DNA from: Diplolepis rosae
Taxonomy: Eukaryota > Arthropoda > Insecta > Hymenoptera > Diplolepididae
NCBI GenBank assembly: GCA_030998225.1
Contig: JAPYXD010000698.1
Coordinates: 9,465,001-9,529,000 of the forward strand
Length of the DNA: 64,000 nucleotides
Direction of reading: 5' to 3'
Shown here in pieces: positions 1-11,766 of the stretch. The translations under genes and the position numbers were made by a program. The notes under the pieces are model-generated. The model was not told the origin of the DNA, did not search any database, and worked only from the letters and a program-made list of their open reading frames with translations. Positions within the stretch are counted from its first letter, which is position 1. Every line of letters begins with the position of its first letter.

Positions 1-261
1 GAAAAATGAAGGGCGCGTGTCCTTTTAAATCAATTGACGAAAAGAAACCCATGGCCAAGTCAATAAGTCTTATTGGCCAGTTCGAATTATGCTGTGGCCA
101 ATGAATTTCTATTCTTATATTTCAGACATGGATTTTATTCGTTCTTTTGTAGAAGAACAAAACAAAAATTTAAGGTGAAATTTATTATTGAAACGATTTT
201 TGAGAAATCTGCTTGGATTTTAACCTACATGCAATAGAAGTTCTTTCACTCGTTATGGATG
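1..261. other. Unassigned AT-rich sequence
   Basis: No ORF or repeat is recognised up to the Tc1-like foldback starting at 262. Confidence 0.4.
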
Positions 262-1111
262 TACACTGCTGTGCAAAAGTCGACGGGGACTTGTTTTTAA
301 CCATTCACATAAAAGCTTCTAATCTATAAAATACCTAACAATGAATTTTTTCCTTAGAGTAACATGGAAGGTAACAAAACTCTCCATTTAATGACCCCAA
401 ACGAAGTGTTTTAGTCAATTATTAACGAAGATATTGCGGAGAAAGTCAAGATTTAAAAGTTTTCCTGAATTTTAAACAACGCTTGAAACAATGAACATTT
501 TTTAACATTTCTATTTTGAACAGACTATTAGTAAAGTATCCAAAATATTTTGATTGATTTTTTCTTGATACTATCACAGTTAGAATTTTGAAAAACAAAG
601 TTGTGAGAATACAAAGGATTCTGATACTTGAAAAATGGATTTGAAAAATTATAAAAATTGATAATATAAAAAAAATACAAAGTCTCATTAAAACATGCAA
701 TAAAATTGTTTTCTACATTTTTTTCATAAATAATTTCACAAATTTGAAGTTTTACAACTTTTTCGCTCTGAACTCAGATTTTAGCTGCATTCAAGAAAAA
801 ATTATTACAATTTACTCGTTAAATTACTGATATTCTACGTTAATCTCATGAAATGAGTCGGAAAAAAGTTAAAAATATTCATTATTTTAAGAGTTATTCA
901 AAATTTAAAGAAGCTTTGAATTTTTCCTTTTTTGGCAATATCTTCGTTAATAATTGACTAAAAAATTTTGTTTTGTGGTCATTAAATACAGAATTTTGTT
1001 GTCTTCCATCTTATTTTAAGAAAAAAATTCATTGTTGGGTATTTTATTAATTAGAAGCTTTTCTGTGAATGGTTAAAAACAAGTGTCTGGTGACTTTTGC
1101 ACAGCAGTGTA
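262..1111. mobile_element. 850 bp Tc1/mariner-type foldback element
   Basis: Starts TACACTGCTGTGCAAAAGTC and ends with the inverse GACTTTTGCACAGCAGTGTA. The arms match with modest divergence for at least 230 bp. TA at both ends, no transposase. Related end fragments lie near 15781, 18890 and 38200. Confidence 0.75.
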
Positions 1112-1133
1112 TCTTTAGTCAAATTAATTATAA

Positions 1134-1502
1134 TTAAGGCCATGGATCAACCAGATCACGTAGCCAAATTTCTGTAAAAGTTCATGTAAGAAAACTTTTT
1201 TATTTTACAAAATATCTTCCTGAAAATTTCGGAAATAAAACAGAAGACAATAAGAAACTTCTGTCAATTACGTTTTAATGAAAATTTTGCAAGAAATTAT
1301 ACATGTTGGCTGTTATTGTCGATAAGTTTTCAAAATTTTTTCCAAAATTCTTACTACAAAGAAGTTAAGAGACGTGCTTTATTGTCAATTCTTACGTTTC
1401 CTCAATTTTCAGAAAGATACTTTGTTAATTAAAAAAGTCATCTTACATGAACGAATAAATGTATTATTTAGTCACGTGGTTCGATTGATCCATGGCCATA
1501 AT
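1134..1502. mobile_element. Family D TTAA-flanked MITE
   Basis: Left end TTAAGGCCATGGATCAACC; right end GATTGATCCATGGCC followed by ATAA, a decayed TTAA. Both ends carry CACGTG or a near match. The same element occurs at 4680-5119 and 45680-46041. Confidence 0.65.
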
Positions 1503-2380
1503 TTAGATAAAAAATTTTGTATGCAGTAAAAAATAAATTATTTTTTGCAAATGCAAAGGTGATGAAACCCCTTAAGGCGGACTTCCAGATTGTGACTTGG
1601 TTTTCGGGCCGAAATTCAACATTTTTTTCTACAGAATGGCATAAGATATCACAATGATTTTTTTGCATGTTGTTCGTTTATTCCTCAAGATAAAAAATAT
1701 ATTTACATGAAAAGTTGGAAAAAATTTTTTAGCGGTATAGTCGTTGTCGAATGTGAACTTGTCGATAAGTTGGAGCCAAAATGTGACCATGATTTTAGCA
1801 TCCCAGGTCGACTGAAACAAAAAAGCGCAACACAGTTTCAATCAGTAGCGTGTTGGCTTTCATTCGGGATATACGTTTTCCAAAATTTTAAAATGAAGCA
1901 AAATGGCACCTTTTTGTAAAAAAATGAATTTTTTGGCCTATTTTCGATAGTTCATTTAATTATAAAAGTGCGAAAAATGAAAATAAAATAAATTTGGCAT
2001 TCCGAACGGAAGAGGCATGTATAATGAATATTCAGTCCAAAAATCAGCTTCATTCACCAAATACTTTTCTTGTAATCGTGGTCACAGTTTCGAAAACAAT
2101 AGTTTTGAGAAAAACGCGTTTAAAGTTAATGTTTAAAGCCTAGTCATCTTTAAAACTTTGTAATTCTGGGAGCGGCATTTTTTTCACAAAATCCTTTTGA
2201 TCCCCCTTAAGATGGCCTCTCGAACTGAAATCATCAGATCGAAGTGTAGTAAGACGATAAAATAAAAAATAAAGAAAATAAGAGACAAATTGTGTGGTCT
2301 GAATCTGAAAATATGTTGATTATTTGTAAAGGCAATGGATTAGCAGATTCTCTCGCATATTACGTTTTATGATTAATGTG
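1503..2380. other. Unassigned AT-rich stretch
   Basis: No gene recognised. TTAA-type junctions (CCCCTTAAGG near 1570, CCCCCTTAAG near 2207) suggest decayed TTAA-element remnants, but I could not pair the ends. Confidence 0.3.
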
Positions 2381-2665
2381 ATGTTTCGTATGTTGATAGC
2401 GTTGAGTTTTGGTCAATTGAAAACGCAGAAACGAGAAAAGGACTGCGGCAGATCGTCTTTCTCGCGGAAATTAATCAACGCCTCAGCATCAAAGACCCGA
2501 GAGCTGTTGGGGAAGTTTGTTTATCGTTTGGCTGCTGGTCGCTTTCAGCCCACCAGCGCAGAAAGTTGGCCCTTCCTGGAATCTTTTTGCGGTCTAATCA
2601 ACCTACCAACTGACGCGCTCCAGCCCTCCTCTCTTACATTTTACAAAACTATTCTTTCCTCGCAA
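2381..2665. promoter_or_regulatory. GC-richer island, candidate regulatory module
   Basis: Non-repeat and clearly GC-richer than its flanks. It contains CTGGTCGCTTTCAGCCCACC, with GCTGGT/ACCAGC able to pair. A 102-residue frame runs through it but resembles no family I know. Regulatory role is inferred only from composition and the gene-poor setting. Confidence 0.2.
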
Positions 2666-2936
2666 ATGTCTTTCTAAATAGCCGGGGAAAATCTATTTCC
2701 TGTGAATTTTAATAGATCTGTCGTCGAGCAAACTATAATGACTTTTAAAGGTCTGTTTCATGTCAAGAGAGGGATTAGTATCTGTCGAATAATGACATAC
2801 CTTCGAGAAACTTTCTCTTACGACTTTGATACCTTCATTACCTTTTGATACCACCTGTTATTTTTCAACATCTTCTGAATTCTAAATTAATAATAAAATA
2901 TTGAAAAATGTTTGCAGTATCTACTCCTAAAAGGGT

Positions 2937-3674
2937 AACACTATTGTGCAAATCTAAGATAAAGCGTTTTTTGCGATTTTTTTTTTTGATGCAAGGAAAA
3001 GTAAGAGGATAATAATATTAAAGGATGTTATTAAGCATGTATTTATATGTACAAAAAAATGTATTCATAAATAGTACAAAATGGCGAGGCTGGAGCCATT
3101 CTCGGGAGGCATGTTTTTTAAAATGGCACGCGCCATATAATTTCAACAATTTTCATTCTATTCACTCCAAATTTTAAACATAACATTTTTTATATTATAT
3201 TTATATATATATTAAACAATAAAATTCCGAAGAGAAGTACTTATGGGATTTTCGATAAGTTGATTTAAACATTATTTATTGACAAATGATTGCCCCCTTT
3301 TCTCTAAAAAATTGAATTTTCCACATCAAACGCTCGCCAGTAAGACAAAAATTAATGTTTTCGAAATCTCCTACGTATTTCTCTATTAATACTCATGAAG
3401 ATTACGAGAAAATTTTTTGTTTTTTTCTAGATTCAAATTTGCGTCATTTACACTGCGTGCCGCAGAGCGCCTCAAATTGAACATGCCTCCCGAGAATGGC
3501 CCCAACGTCGTCATTATGTACTATTTATGGATAAATTTTCTTTTTTGAACAATTAAAGACATGGTTAATAACATCATTGAATATTATTATCCTCTTACTT
3601 TTCCTCCATCAAAAAAAAAAAAAAAACGCAAAAAAACGCTTTGTTTTAGATTTTACTGTGGTGTTACCCCTTAA
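2937..3674. mobile_element. Family G foldback, TTAA-flanked
   Basis: The ends AAGGGTAACACTATTGTG and CTGTGGTGTTACCCCTTAA are inverted. The arms continue through AAGCGTTTTTTGCG, GTAAGAGGATAATAATATT and TCTCGGGAGGCATG. The right TTAA (3671-3674) also begins the next element. One G end recurs near 56770-56804. Confidence 0.6.
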
Positions 3675-3893
3675 GGCCATGGCTCAATCGGACCACGTGA
3701 CTGAATTATAAATTAATTCGTTCATGTAAGTTAAATTTTTTAATTCACAAAGTCTCTTTCTGAAAAGTTGGGAAACGTAACAAAAGACATTAAAGCACGT
3801 CTTTTAACTTCTTTTTAGTAAGAACTTTGAAAAAAATTCGGAAACTTATCGACAATTACAATTAACTGTAAAATTTTTTGCAAAATTTTTTTC
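3671..3893. mobile_element. Family D, truncated copy
   Basis: TTAAGGCCATGGCTCAATCG with GACCACGTGAC, then the D interior in inverted orientation. Homology stops near 3893. Confidence 0.55.
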
Positions 3894-4679
3894 CTGGCGT
3901 TTATTTCGAAATAACTTTCCGAGATATACGGTAAGATACGACTTTGAAAGAAAAATAAATATTCTTATGAATTTTCCCAACGGTTCCATAGTTTTCCGCA
4001 ACGCCGCCACCAGAAAATTCTTCGCAAATTCGTGATATTATGAGCCCGCGAAATGACTTTCCATAAGAGTTTATGTTAAAATTCCATATTTCGAGACGGG
4101 ATAATTCAAAATTTAATATGGTAAGGCCCAAAATGGCAGAGGACTTTTCGATCGGGAGGAGTCTAATCTATCGATATATGAAATAAAAAAGAGCACTTAA
4201 CCACCCCCCTTACCACTACCGGACTACCTTAAGAAAAAAAACCATCGAACAACAAGAAAGAAGTCACGAGGCTAAAATATTTTCAGTTAAAGCAGATTGC
4301 TTTTTGGCTTTGTATTGGGAAAATCAAGGATAGAGAAAAATAGATTCACAGATTTGATCCAGTCGTAGCAAAAGCTATTTCCGCAAGTCACGTGACTAGA
4401 ATGGCAGCGTGACGAATAAATTGTCAACGAGGATGTTTCTATGCTTTTCGAACATTCAGAACATCACTCCCACAACAATGCTGGACCAAATGGTTTCCTG
4501 TATTGATTCACAGAATTATAACATGTAACACAACATCTTGATTGAAAAAAAAAGGACTTGTTCCTTTTCACATTCTTGACACAATATATTTACCAGAAAA
4601 AAGATTTATAGAGGAATTTATGGTATCGAATACTATTTGGGAAATTCGGATCTTTATTGTACGAAATGATCGAAAAAAT
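3894..4679. other. Unassigned stretch
   Basis: No gene recognised. The section 3990-4060 is GC-richer. Short frames here have no recognisable protein features. Confidence 0.3.
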
Positions 4680-5119
4680 TTAAGGTCGTGGATCAAACAG
4701 ACCACGTGACGAAATTTTTGTAAAAGTTCATCTGAGTAGACTTTTTCCAATTACAAAATATCTTCCTGACAATTTGGAAAATACAATAGAAGACGATAAA
4801 GAATGTTTATCAACTTTTTTTAATTGAAAATTTTGCAAAATTTGTTACAATTAAGTGTTATTATCGATAAATCTTCCAATTTTTTTCACTGATTCATCAG
4901 TGAAAAAATATTTCTCACTTCAAAAGTGAAATTTGACTGATTTAAAGTAACCTCTTTTTAGCTATTTGAATCAGTCAAATTTCACTGATAATTAGTAGAT
5001 TTTGACTGATTCAAGTTTAGAGAGTAGAGGTTTCAAAAAATCGATTTGTTTTTTTTGCATGTTTCAAATCTAGACGTCACTATAAATTTTCTCTGTGATT
5101 AATTAATCTATGGCCTTAA
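4680..5119. mobile_element. Family D copy with a family-A insertion
   Basis: TTAAGGTCGTGGATCAAAC at the left, CTATGGCCTTAA at the right, CACGTG near the left end. A partial family-A MITE (4886-5036) sits inside. Confidence 0.6.
4886..5036. mobile_element. Family A MITE, partial
   Basis: Contains TTTTTAGCTATTTGAATCAG and ends TTTAGAGAGTA. The left end is truncated. Confidence 0.6.
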
Positions 5120-6850
5120 GGGGATGTACCACACGGATAAAAAAAATACTGAGTTTAGCTTCGACAACTTTATTTCGAATGTAATTAGTATTTCTTGCTA
5201 ATTTTTTTTAAATGATAAAGGACTTTCTAAGACAGATCCACTGACTTTTATTTAGATTGAATAACTAAGAAATGTAATCACAGTAATACGGACCTAAAGA
5301 AGAAAATTCATTGTTTTGATTAATTATTAATTTAAAACAAAAGTCACGGAACCTGTCTCAACAGCTCCTTCATGATTTCCCAAAATTTCAGTTAAAAATA
5401 ATTGTTTTCGATAAAAGGTAAGGAAACTAATAAAGGGGAGAATTCCCTGTAGCAAATCCAAAAAATCGATTTTTTTTGGCTTAAACGATAGCTTGGCATT
5501 CCAAAAACATGTAGTGAAAACCCGTAAGATATCAAGAACTTACTATTTTCCAACAATCTTCACTATGTAAATCTCTAAACGCGTTTCTCTCGGTTTCACA
5601 TTTTTCAAAATTGCCCGATTCATAGCTCAAAAAGTATTCGACCGATTGATTTGAACTCGCGTATACATATTGCTGAAATGTGTTATTTGTCGGTGAACCA
5701 CTCCAAATTGAAAAAAAAAAATTGTTTCAACAATTTTTTTTAAAACAAATTCAGGAAAATTTTTGGGTGAAAATCGGATTTTTTCCAAATGGCCGCCATT
5801 TTTTGAAATATTAATATTTTTCGAAATTCTTTTGATTCATTGACTAACTAAGGACTTTAAAAAACTTTTTGATTTTTCTGTTTCAGGCGCCTGTGTGAGG
5901 AGCTACAAATTGGGCAAATTGACCTATCTAATTTGGATATGTCGGAAATCCGACCTTATAAATCAATATATTATTAATATATCAGACTGAATGAAATTTC
6001 TTCTATGCTTCAAGAGTACCTTAATAAACCACAAAAGTTTTGGAAAGATTCGTTATTTTTTTCATCCCAAAAAATATCCTAATTTTCGGTCTGTTACACG
6101 GGATTCCCCCCTAAAGTCATTATAAGCGCGTTTTTGTTCTTTCACGGAGAAAAATTCGTTAAATTTGGTGGCAAAGTCCAAAAGGTATTCTTTGACACTC
6201 TTATTAATAGCAGTAATCCGTGAACACGTACAAAAACAGGAAAAAACTTGATAAAAGGCGTTAGGAGTATGTGACATTTTTTGTCGATTCAGAAACATCT
6301 CGACCTTTCTAGCAAGAAATATTCCCTAAACCTCAAATCCCGACGATTATCAACGGCGATTGGTGATTTCCCAACAAAACGATCATTTCATTGGTTAAAG
6401 ACTCTCTTGATGTTTTCATGAAGAGAAAAAAGCCAGATGCATGTTATTATAGCTCGTGAGTCTCATTTTCTTGGCAAGTTCTTGCCGCTACGTAAACATG
6501 AAGTGGACAGCGAGTTAGTTTACACTTAGTTTTAGAAATGTTAGCTAAACAGTATACATTGATGCTTTGCTTTGAGTTACGCCGACGCCAGCTACTGGAT
6601 AGAGAATGTAAATCTTTAGCAATAAGCAAAATTTCGTTTATAAGGCTCTTGGCGTAAGAGTATCGTTTCAAAGAAATTCTCGTCGCCCAAAATCAAAGGA
6701 AGTGTGGAAAGCATGCGGGATCTGGTATGTATATTTTCCACATCGAGAGAAAACTAGAAAGAATTTGCTGTGACAGCAGAAAATTTACAGTGTACACAGA
6801 GAAATATTTAGTCGAGAGAGTATCAAGCTTCCTTGATTAGTTCTCATTCA
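5120..6850. other. Unassigned stretch, partly repeat-like
   Basis: Begins at a TTAA shared with the D element and has CCCCCCTAAAG near 6106, suggesting a decayed TTAA element of about 1 kb, though the ends pair poorly. From 6300 to 6800 the sequence looks unique, with no convincing coding frame. Confidence 0.3.
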
Positions 6851-6859
6851 TTTAAGTAG

Positions 6860-7640
6860 ACTGTTAGAAATGTTCGGAAATTTAAAAAAAATTTATCTTA
6901 CAAAGGTATAACGCTAAATTTGCCGATATTTATTTATGATAAGTTATTATTTATTTATGATTTAAACCCGATATTCATTGTGCAGCCCGCATTTTTACGA
7001 AGAAAACAATTTTTTTCTTCAAAAAATCATAATTCGAAAAAAAAAATTTTAGTTACTGGGTATTTAGTCGAATTGAAAAAAAATACATTTTTCAAGATAT
7101 TGAATTTTTAAATTTTGGTGTAATTTTTGTTTATTGATGAATGAAAAATTAATGATAATCAACGAGCAATTTTTTATAGCTTATTCGTAGTGCAAATTAT
7201 TATAAACATTTTAAAGTGAAAATGGTTAAAATCGGTCAATTTTTGACGAAGTTATATAGACAATTGAAAAAAAAAGTTCTCGCAAATAACTGAAAAAATA
7301 GATTTTCACACAAAAAACGAAATTTGTCGAAAAATAAAATCTTGTCCCGAATGGACTGGTTAAATTGAAATGGAAAGCATCTGATGTTTTTTAGTAAAGG
7401 TATCTTGAAATTGCGAAAATGTACTGAATTTTCTGAAATTGTTCTTAATATTATGAAATTCGACTAAAATTCTCGGTGGACATAAACAAAATTTGAAATA
7501 ATTTTCTGCAGTAAATCTGTTGAGAATACGAATTATATTAAGATATATTTTCTTCAAAAAGTCTGAAAAAAATCGAATAAAATCAATTTATTAATTTTTT
7601 GAAAATAATGATCAACTGAAAAATCACTATATAATACTAA
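6860..7640. repeat. Family E-derived sequence
   Basis: GACTGTTAGAAATGTTCGGA at about 6859 and E interior near 7370-7460 (TGATGTTTTTTAGTAAAGGT). Interrupted and diverged. Confidence 0.4.
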
Positions 7641-7659
7641 CTACATTATTAATCGAGCA

Positions 7660-7925
7660 CACCGCGAAAAAATTTGTTTTTCGATCTAACCAAACCAATT
7701 AGACAAATAAACCAAGGTCTTTGGTTATCAAAAAAATTTGGTTAAATCAATTCAAATATATGTTCAATTAAACCGAATCCCATTCAGAAAAATCACCTTG
7801 GGTTGAATTAAACAAAAGCTTGACCCAACCAAAAGTTTGGTCAACAGTATAATAAACAAATTTTTTGGTTGACTCAAATAAATTGTGGTTAGATTAACTA
7901 AATATTTTTCAGAATGCATTAGGTA
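7660..7925. mobile_element. Family J MITE (AACCAAA/TTTGGTT repeats)
   Basis: Dense in AACCAAA and TTTGGTT in both orientations. Related sequence lies at 33955-34470, 58545-58680, 59225-59510 and 62244-62424. Confidence 0.4.
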
Positions 7926-8329
7926 AAAATTCTAGCTTTGGTAGTTTTTTTAGAATAATTCAAAATTGTAATAAATTAAATAAATTTAAAACTATGTTAA
8001 TTAATGGCATAATTATAATTAAAATTCAGCTTTTCTCTGTAAAATGATAATAAAAAGAGAAAAGACTTGTGATAGAGTAAATATATGTGATAAAAATGTG
8101 TAAACAGTCTACAAAATATTCTTTTTAAAATATTGATAGACTCTGACAGAATGATTGAGAGATTGGTTTCGATATTTTGAATGAAAAGAGCAGTTTATAG
8201 ACCACAGCACGATATTTTTCATGCATAGGAAAAGAAGATATTCGCAAAGCAGTCGTCACATTGTGACGGCTCATTGACTTCTCTACCTTAAGAATGAACT
8301 GGACAGACTTAGCTTCTTTATCCAATCAT
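7926..8329. other. Unassigned AT-rich stretch
   Basis: No recognised gene or repeat. Confidence 0.3.
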
Positions 8330-8612
8330 CTCACCATTCACGCCTCCTTCTGTCGGTGCGTTCCTGTTTTTCTCCTGCTTCTTCATCCGTTTCCTCTTTC
8401 TTCATTGAAAGTAGATCCATCACTCTGACTTGCCCTTCGCTTTCTTCTCTAATGTAAATCTAAAGTATACGAAGCAACGATGAAACTGTGCCGCTCTCGT
8501 GACCCGCTGAGAGCTCTAATTTCCAGGTGTGCGACACCAGGTGCCAAAACCTCCTCTACGAATTGGGGTTTATGTGATTTCTAGTTCTCTCACTTCCGGG
8601 CTTTCTTAAGAA
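8330..8612. promoter_or_regulatory. GC-richer island with paired CAGGTG sites
   Basis: Non-repeat island. Two CAGGTG E-boxes lie 14 bp apart near 8524 and 8538; this hexamer is bound by Snail/Zfh-type and bHLH factors. Regulatory function is inferred. Confidence 0.25.
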
Positions 8613-8730
8613 GGTCGCGAACCGCGGAAATTGCACGTTTTTCAGACTATTTTTTCGTCAGAGAGAGAAAAGTGGTGAATGTTTTTTTCTGTAAAACAAT
8701 TTTTTACTTTTCTTTAAAGAATCTGTGTCT
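8613..8730. repeat. Dispersed ~115 bp repeat, copy 1
   Basis: CGCGAACCGCGGAAATTGCA through TCAGAGAGAGAAAAGTGGT. A close copy lies at 16691-16812. In both places family E follows; here a family-C insertion separates them. Confidence 0.7.
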
Positions 8731-9404
8731 TAAGGTAGTTGATCCACGAAAATTAGACCTCAGGCAAGAATAGATAATTTTGCTTTCAAGAATAGCAATA
8801 TTATTATTGAAGGGCTATTTTGGAAGAGAAAAGATTAATTTCCATGAAATAAATTTGAAATACAGAATAATAATTTTATTAATAAATTTTATTTTTACCC
8901 CAACTTTTTTTCTTATCGCTTCTTATCAAATTTTAAAAAATTATGCGATTTTAATAAATTATAAATCACTTTTTCAAAAAAAAGATTCCCTAAAACTTAA
9001 CCATTTCCAATTTTCGAAAATGAATAAATTAGTATCAAATTCAGCAATTTGTTTATAAAAATTTCGTTTTGGAAAATGTTTTTTAATGGTTTCAGCCGTT
9101 AAGGAATTTATTTTTAAAAATCAAAAACGGTGAAGTTGTGGAAAATCATTTGTCTAAAGAATTGATTTATGATTTAATAGAATCGCATGATTTTTTAAAA
9201 TTTGGTAAGAAGCGATAAGAAAAAAAGTTGGGGCAAAAATAAAATTTATTAATAAAATTATTTTTCTGTGTTTCAAATTTTTTTCTTGTAAAATAATCTT
9301 TTCTCTTTCAAAAAAGCCCTTCAATAATAATATTGCTATTCGTGGAAGCAAAATTATCTATTTTTGCTTGAGGTCTAATTTTTGTGGGTGAAAACTACCT
9401 TAAG
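8731..9404. mobile_element. Family C foldback, 674 bp, TTAA-flanked
   Basis: Left end TTAAGGTAGTTGATCC, right end AAAACTACCTTAA. The arms of about 320 bp match (AGACCTCAGGCAAGAATAGA; TTATTATTGAAGGGC). The corresponding empty site is at 16812 (TTTAAGTGCACTG), confirming TTAA as target. Reading frames inside (8780-9058, 9154-9351) are arm artefacts. Confidence 0.8.
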
Positions 9405-9407
9405 TGC

Positions 9408-10543
9408 ACTGTTAGAAATTTTCGGGAATTTACAACATTTTTAGGTTAAAAAAGTAACTTGAAATTTGACGATATTCATGATGTTTCTGAGTAAAGATAT
9501 CTTAATGTTGTGAAAATTGTACTGAATTTTCTGAATATTTTCTCAAGGGGATCCCTTACCTTTAATATTTTTAATTTTATTATTTGAGTTTGGACCTTCC
9601 ATATAATATTTTTGATGTTTACTACCTTTATTTAGAAGTTTATTTAGAAGTTTATTTAGAGTTTTTTAAAAATTCCAGCAGCTTTATGTATTTTTAAATT
9701 AAAAGTTTGAGTTTTTAGGCATTTTATTGACATTTTTTGATTTTTAACCAGTTGTCATGATTCTTTTTTTATTTTGTTCCTTACAATGTGTAGAAACTTT
9801 TTGGGTATGAAAAGCACTCTAGCTAAAAAAAAAATTACAAAAATTTGTTTTTATATTTTGAGATATTTATTTTATTTTCATACGATGTAACTTTTTTTCA
9901 GTTATGTTACCTTATTTTTTCATAGCCAAAAATTTGCTACACATTGTAAGGAAAGAAATAAAAAAAATCATGACAATTGATTAAAAAACCAAAAAGTTAT
10001 GCAGTCAAAAAATGTCGAAAAAATGCCCAAAAAGCTCAAAATTTTTAGTTTAAAAATACATAAAGGTGCTGGAACTTTTGAAAATCCCCAAAATCTTTCT
10101 AAATAAAGGTAATAAACATCAAAAAATTATATGGAAGGTCTAAACTCAAAAAATAAAAATATTGAAGGTGGCAGATCCCTTTAATAATGCGAAACTCAAC
10201 ATGAATTTTCATAAAATTTATCTTAAAACTATCAGACTGTAACAGAATTTCCATAGAGTACATCATAAAATTACGAAACTGTAACAAAATTTTCAGTTAC
10301 ATGTAACTGCATAAAACTTCAGTTGCCCAAAACGTAAAATTATTCCTGTTACAAGTTTCAGAATTTCCATATAAAAATATCTGAATATTCAACACTTTCT
10401 AACTGAAAATTAAGAAATTGTTTCTTAAATTTACTAAAAAGTAACTGGAATTTCTTAAATTCTATCTTAATTTTACGAAACTGTAACTGCATAAAAATCC
10501 AGTCACGTGGTTTGGAAAATTACGGTAGAAATTTCTAACAGTG
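9408..10543. mobile_element. Family E element split by family F
   Basis: The ends CACTGTTAGAAATTTTCGG and GAAATTTCTAACAGTG are inverted. A family-F foldback (9543-10184) interrupts it; rejoining at TTAA restores the E interior seen at 27180-27260. Confidence 0.65.
9543..10184. mobile_element. Family F foldback, TTAA-flanked
   Basis: GGGGATCCCTTACC at the left and GGCAGATCCCTTTAA at the right. The arms carry GAGTTTGGACCTTCCATATA and CCTTACAATGTGTAG. Full copies also occur at 58683-59220 and, interrupted, at 55104-56089. Confidence 0.7.
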
Positions 10544-10810
10544 TACCAAACTCTAACAGAATTTTTATAAAATTTATCATAAAATCACAAAACTAACAAA
10601 ATTTTCATTTACATGTAACTGCATAAAACTTCAGTTGCCCAAAACGTAAAATTATTCCTGTTACAAGTTTCAAAATTTCCAGATAAAAGTATCCGCATAT
10701 TTGTCACTTTGTAACTGCAAATTAAGAACATTTTTCTTAAATTTACTGAAAAGTAACTGAATTTTCTGAAATTTTATCTTCATTTTACGAAACTGTTACA
10801 CTCTGAGATG
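10544..10810. repeat. Second family-E fragment, direct repeat of 10230-10500
   Basis: Resumes E interior directly after the previous E end (TACCAAACTCTAACAGAATT) and repeats CTGCATAAAACTTCAGTTGC. Confidence 0.6.
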
Positions 10811-11766
10811 TGTTAAATTCTATTTTCACAGAGTTTATCAAAAGTTTTTTTAAGGAATGAAAAATTCTAAAAGCATCCTAATTAAATGTTTAATATTTCG
10901 AATTGAATGAATCTGGTTAAATGTAAAGCAATTATAATGGGAGAATAGGCCTAAAAGTCTGCCAAGAAACTTGCTGTCAAAATACAAGGGGCGTTTGTGG
11001 TCTTCACTATAACGTAAAGCAGATCTTTTGGGTAAGAGTCTACGAAACATGGACTACTAGTACTTGTCTCGAATTTCAGAATACGTTTTCTGGTTCAAAA
11101 GAAAAACAAGTGAACAAGTAGCCTTTATTAGAAGTTTAGATAAACACGTAACGAATTTACTCAAACAAATATTGAATTACATTCAGATATGTGACACATA
11201 CAAAATTTACTATTGCATTGATCATTTGTTTAAAATAATTTTAAAATTTTAGAGATTAAATAAAAATTGTTCTTGAAAATTATAATATATTTTAAGAAAT
11301 AACATTGGTTGAAATAACGTATAAAACTTCTATTAGTCTCGGAAAAGAATGAAACAAAACTATTCAATTTGCATTAATTGATAAGTATCTTAAATTGTTT
11401 ACATGTTTAGCTCAACTTCCAACACTTGGTAATTTCATTTACTTTTTTCCAAACGACATATAAGACTTAATAAATCTATAAGCTTATGCCTACAGTATTA
11501 TACAACATCCTATACATATATTGTGCCACGTCTGATGTAATTTAATCTTCCAATATGCGATCAAAAGAGAAAGAAGAGATCAACGCTATAAGTTGATCAT
11601 GTGTTATGATGTTTATTCGATGCTGCTGGCTACACAGAACATAATTACGTTCATCTGAGTGCACTAGGAAATAAAACTCACGTCTTATTCACCTAAGAAT
11701 ATTCCAAAAATTATAAGATATCAGAAAAAATGTATTCGTTTCCAAAATTTGATCAATCTTCGTGTA
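10811..11766. other. Unassigned stretch
   Basis: No recognised gene or repeat; short frames only. Confidence 0.3.

Noticed and set aside
8780..9351. Paired ORFs starting MLSRIAILLLKGYF on opposite strands, also at 11819
   Set aside because: They are the two inverted arms of family C read in the same frame; no protein signature.
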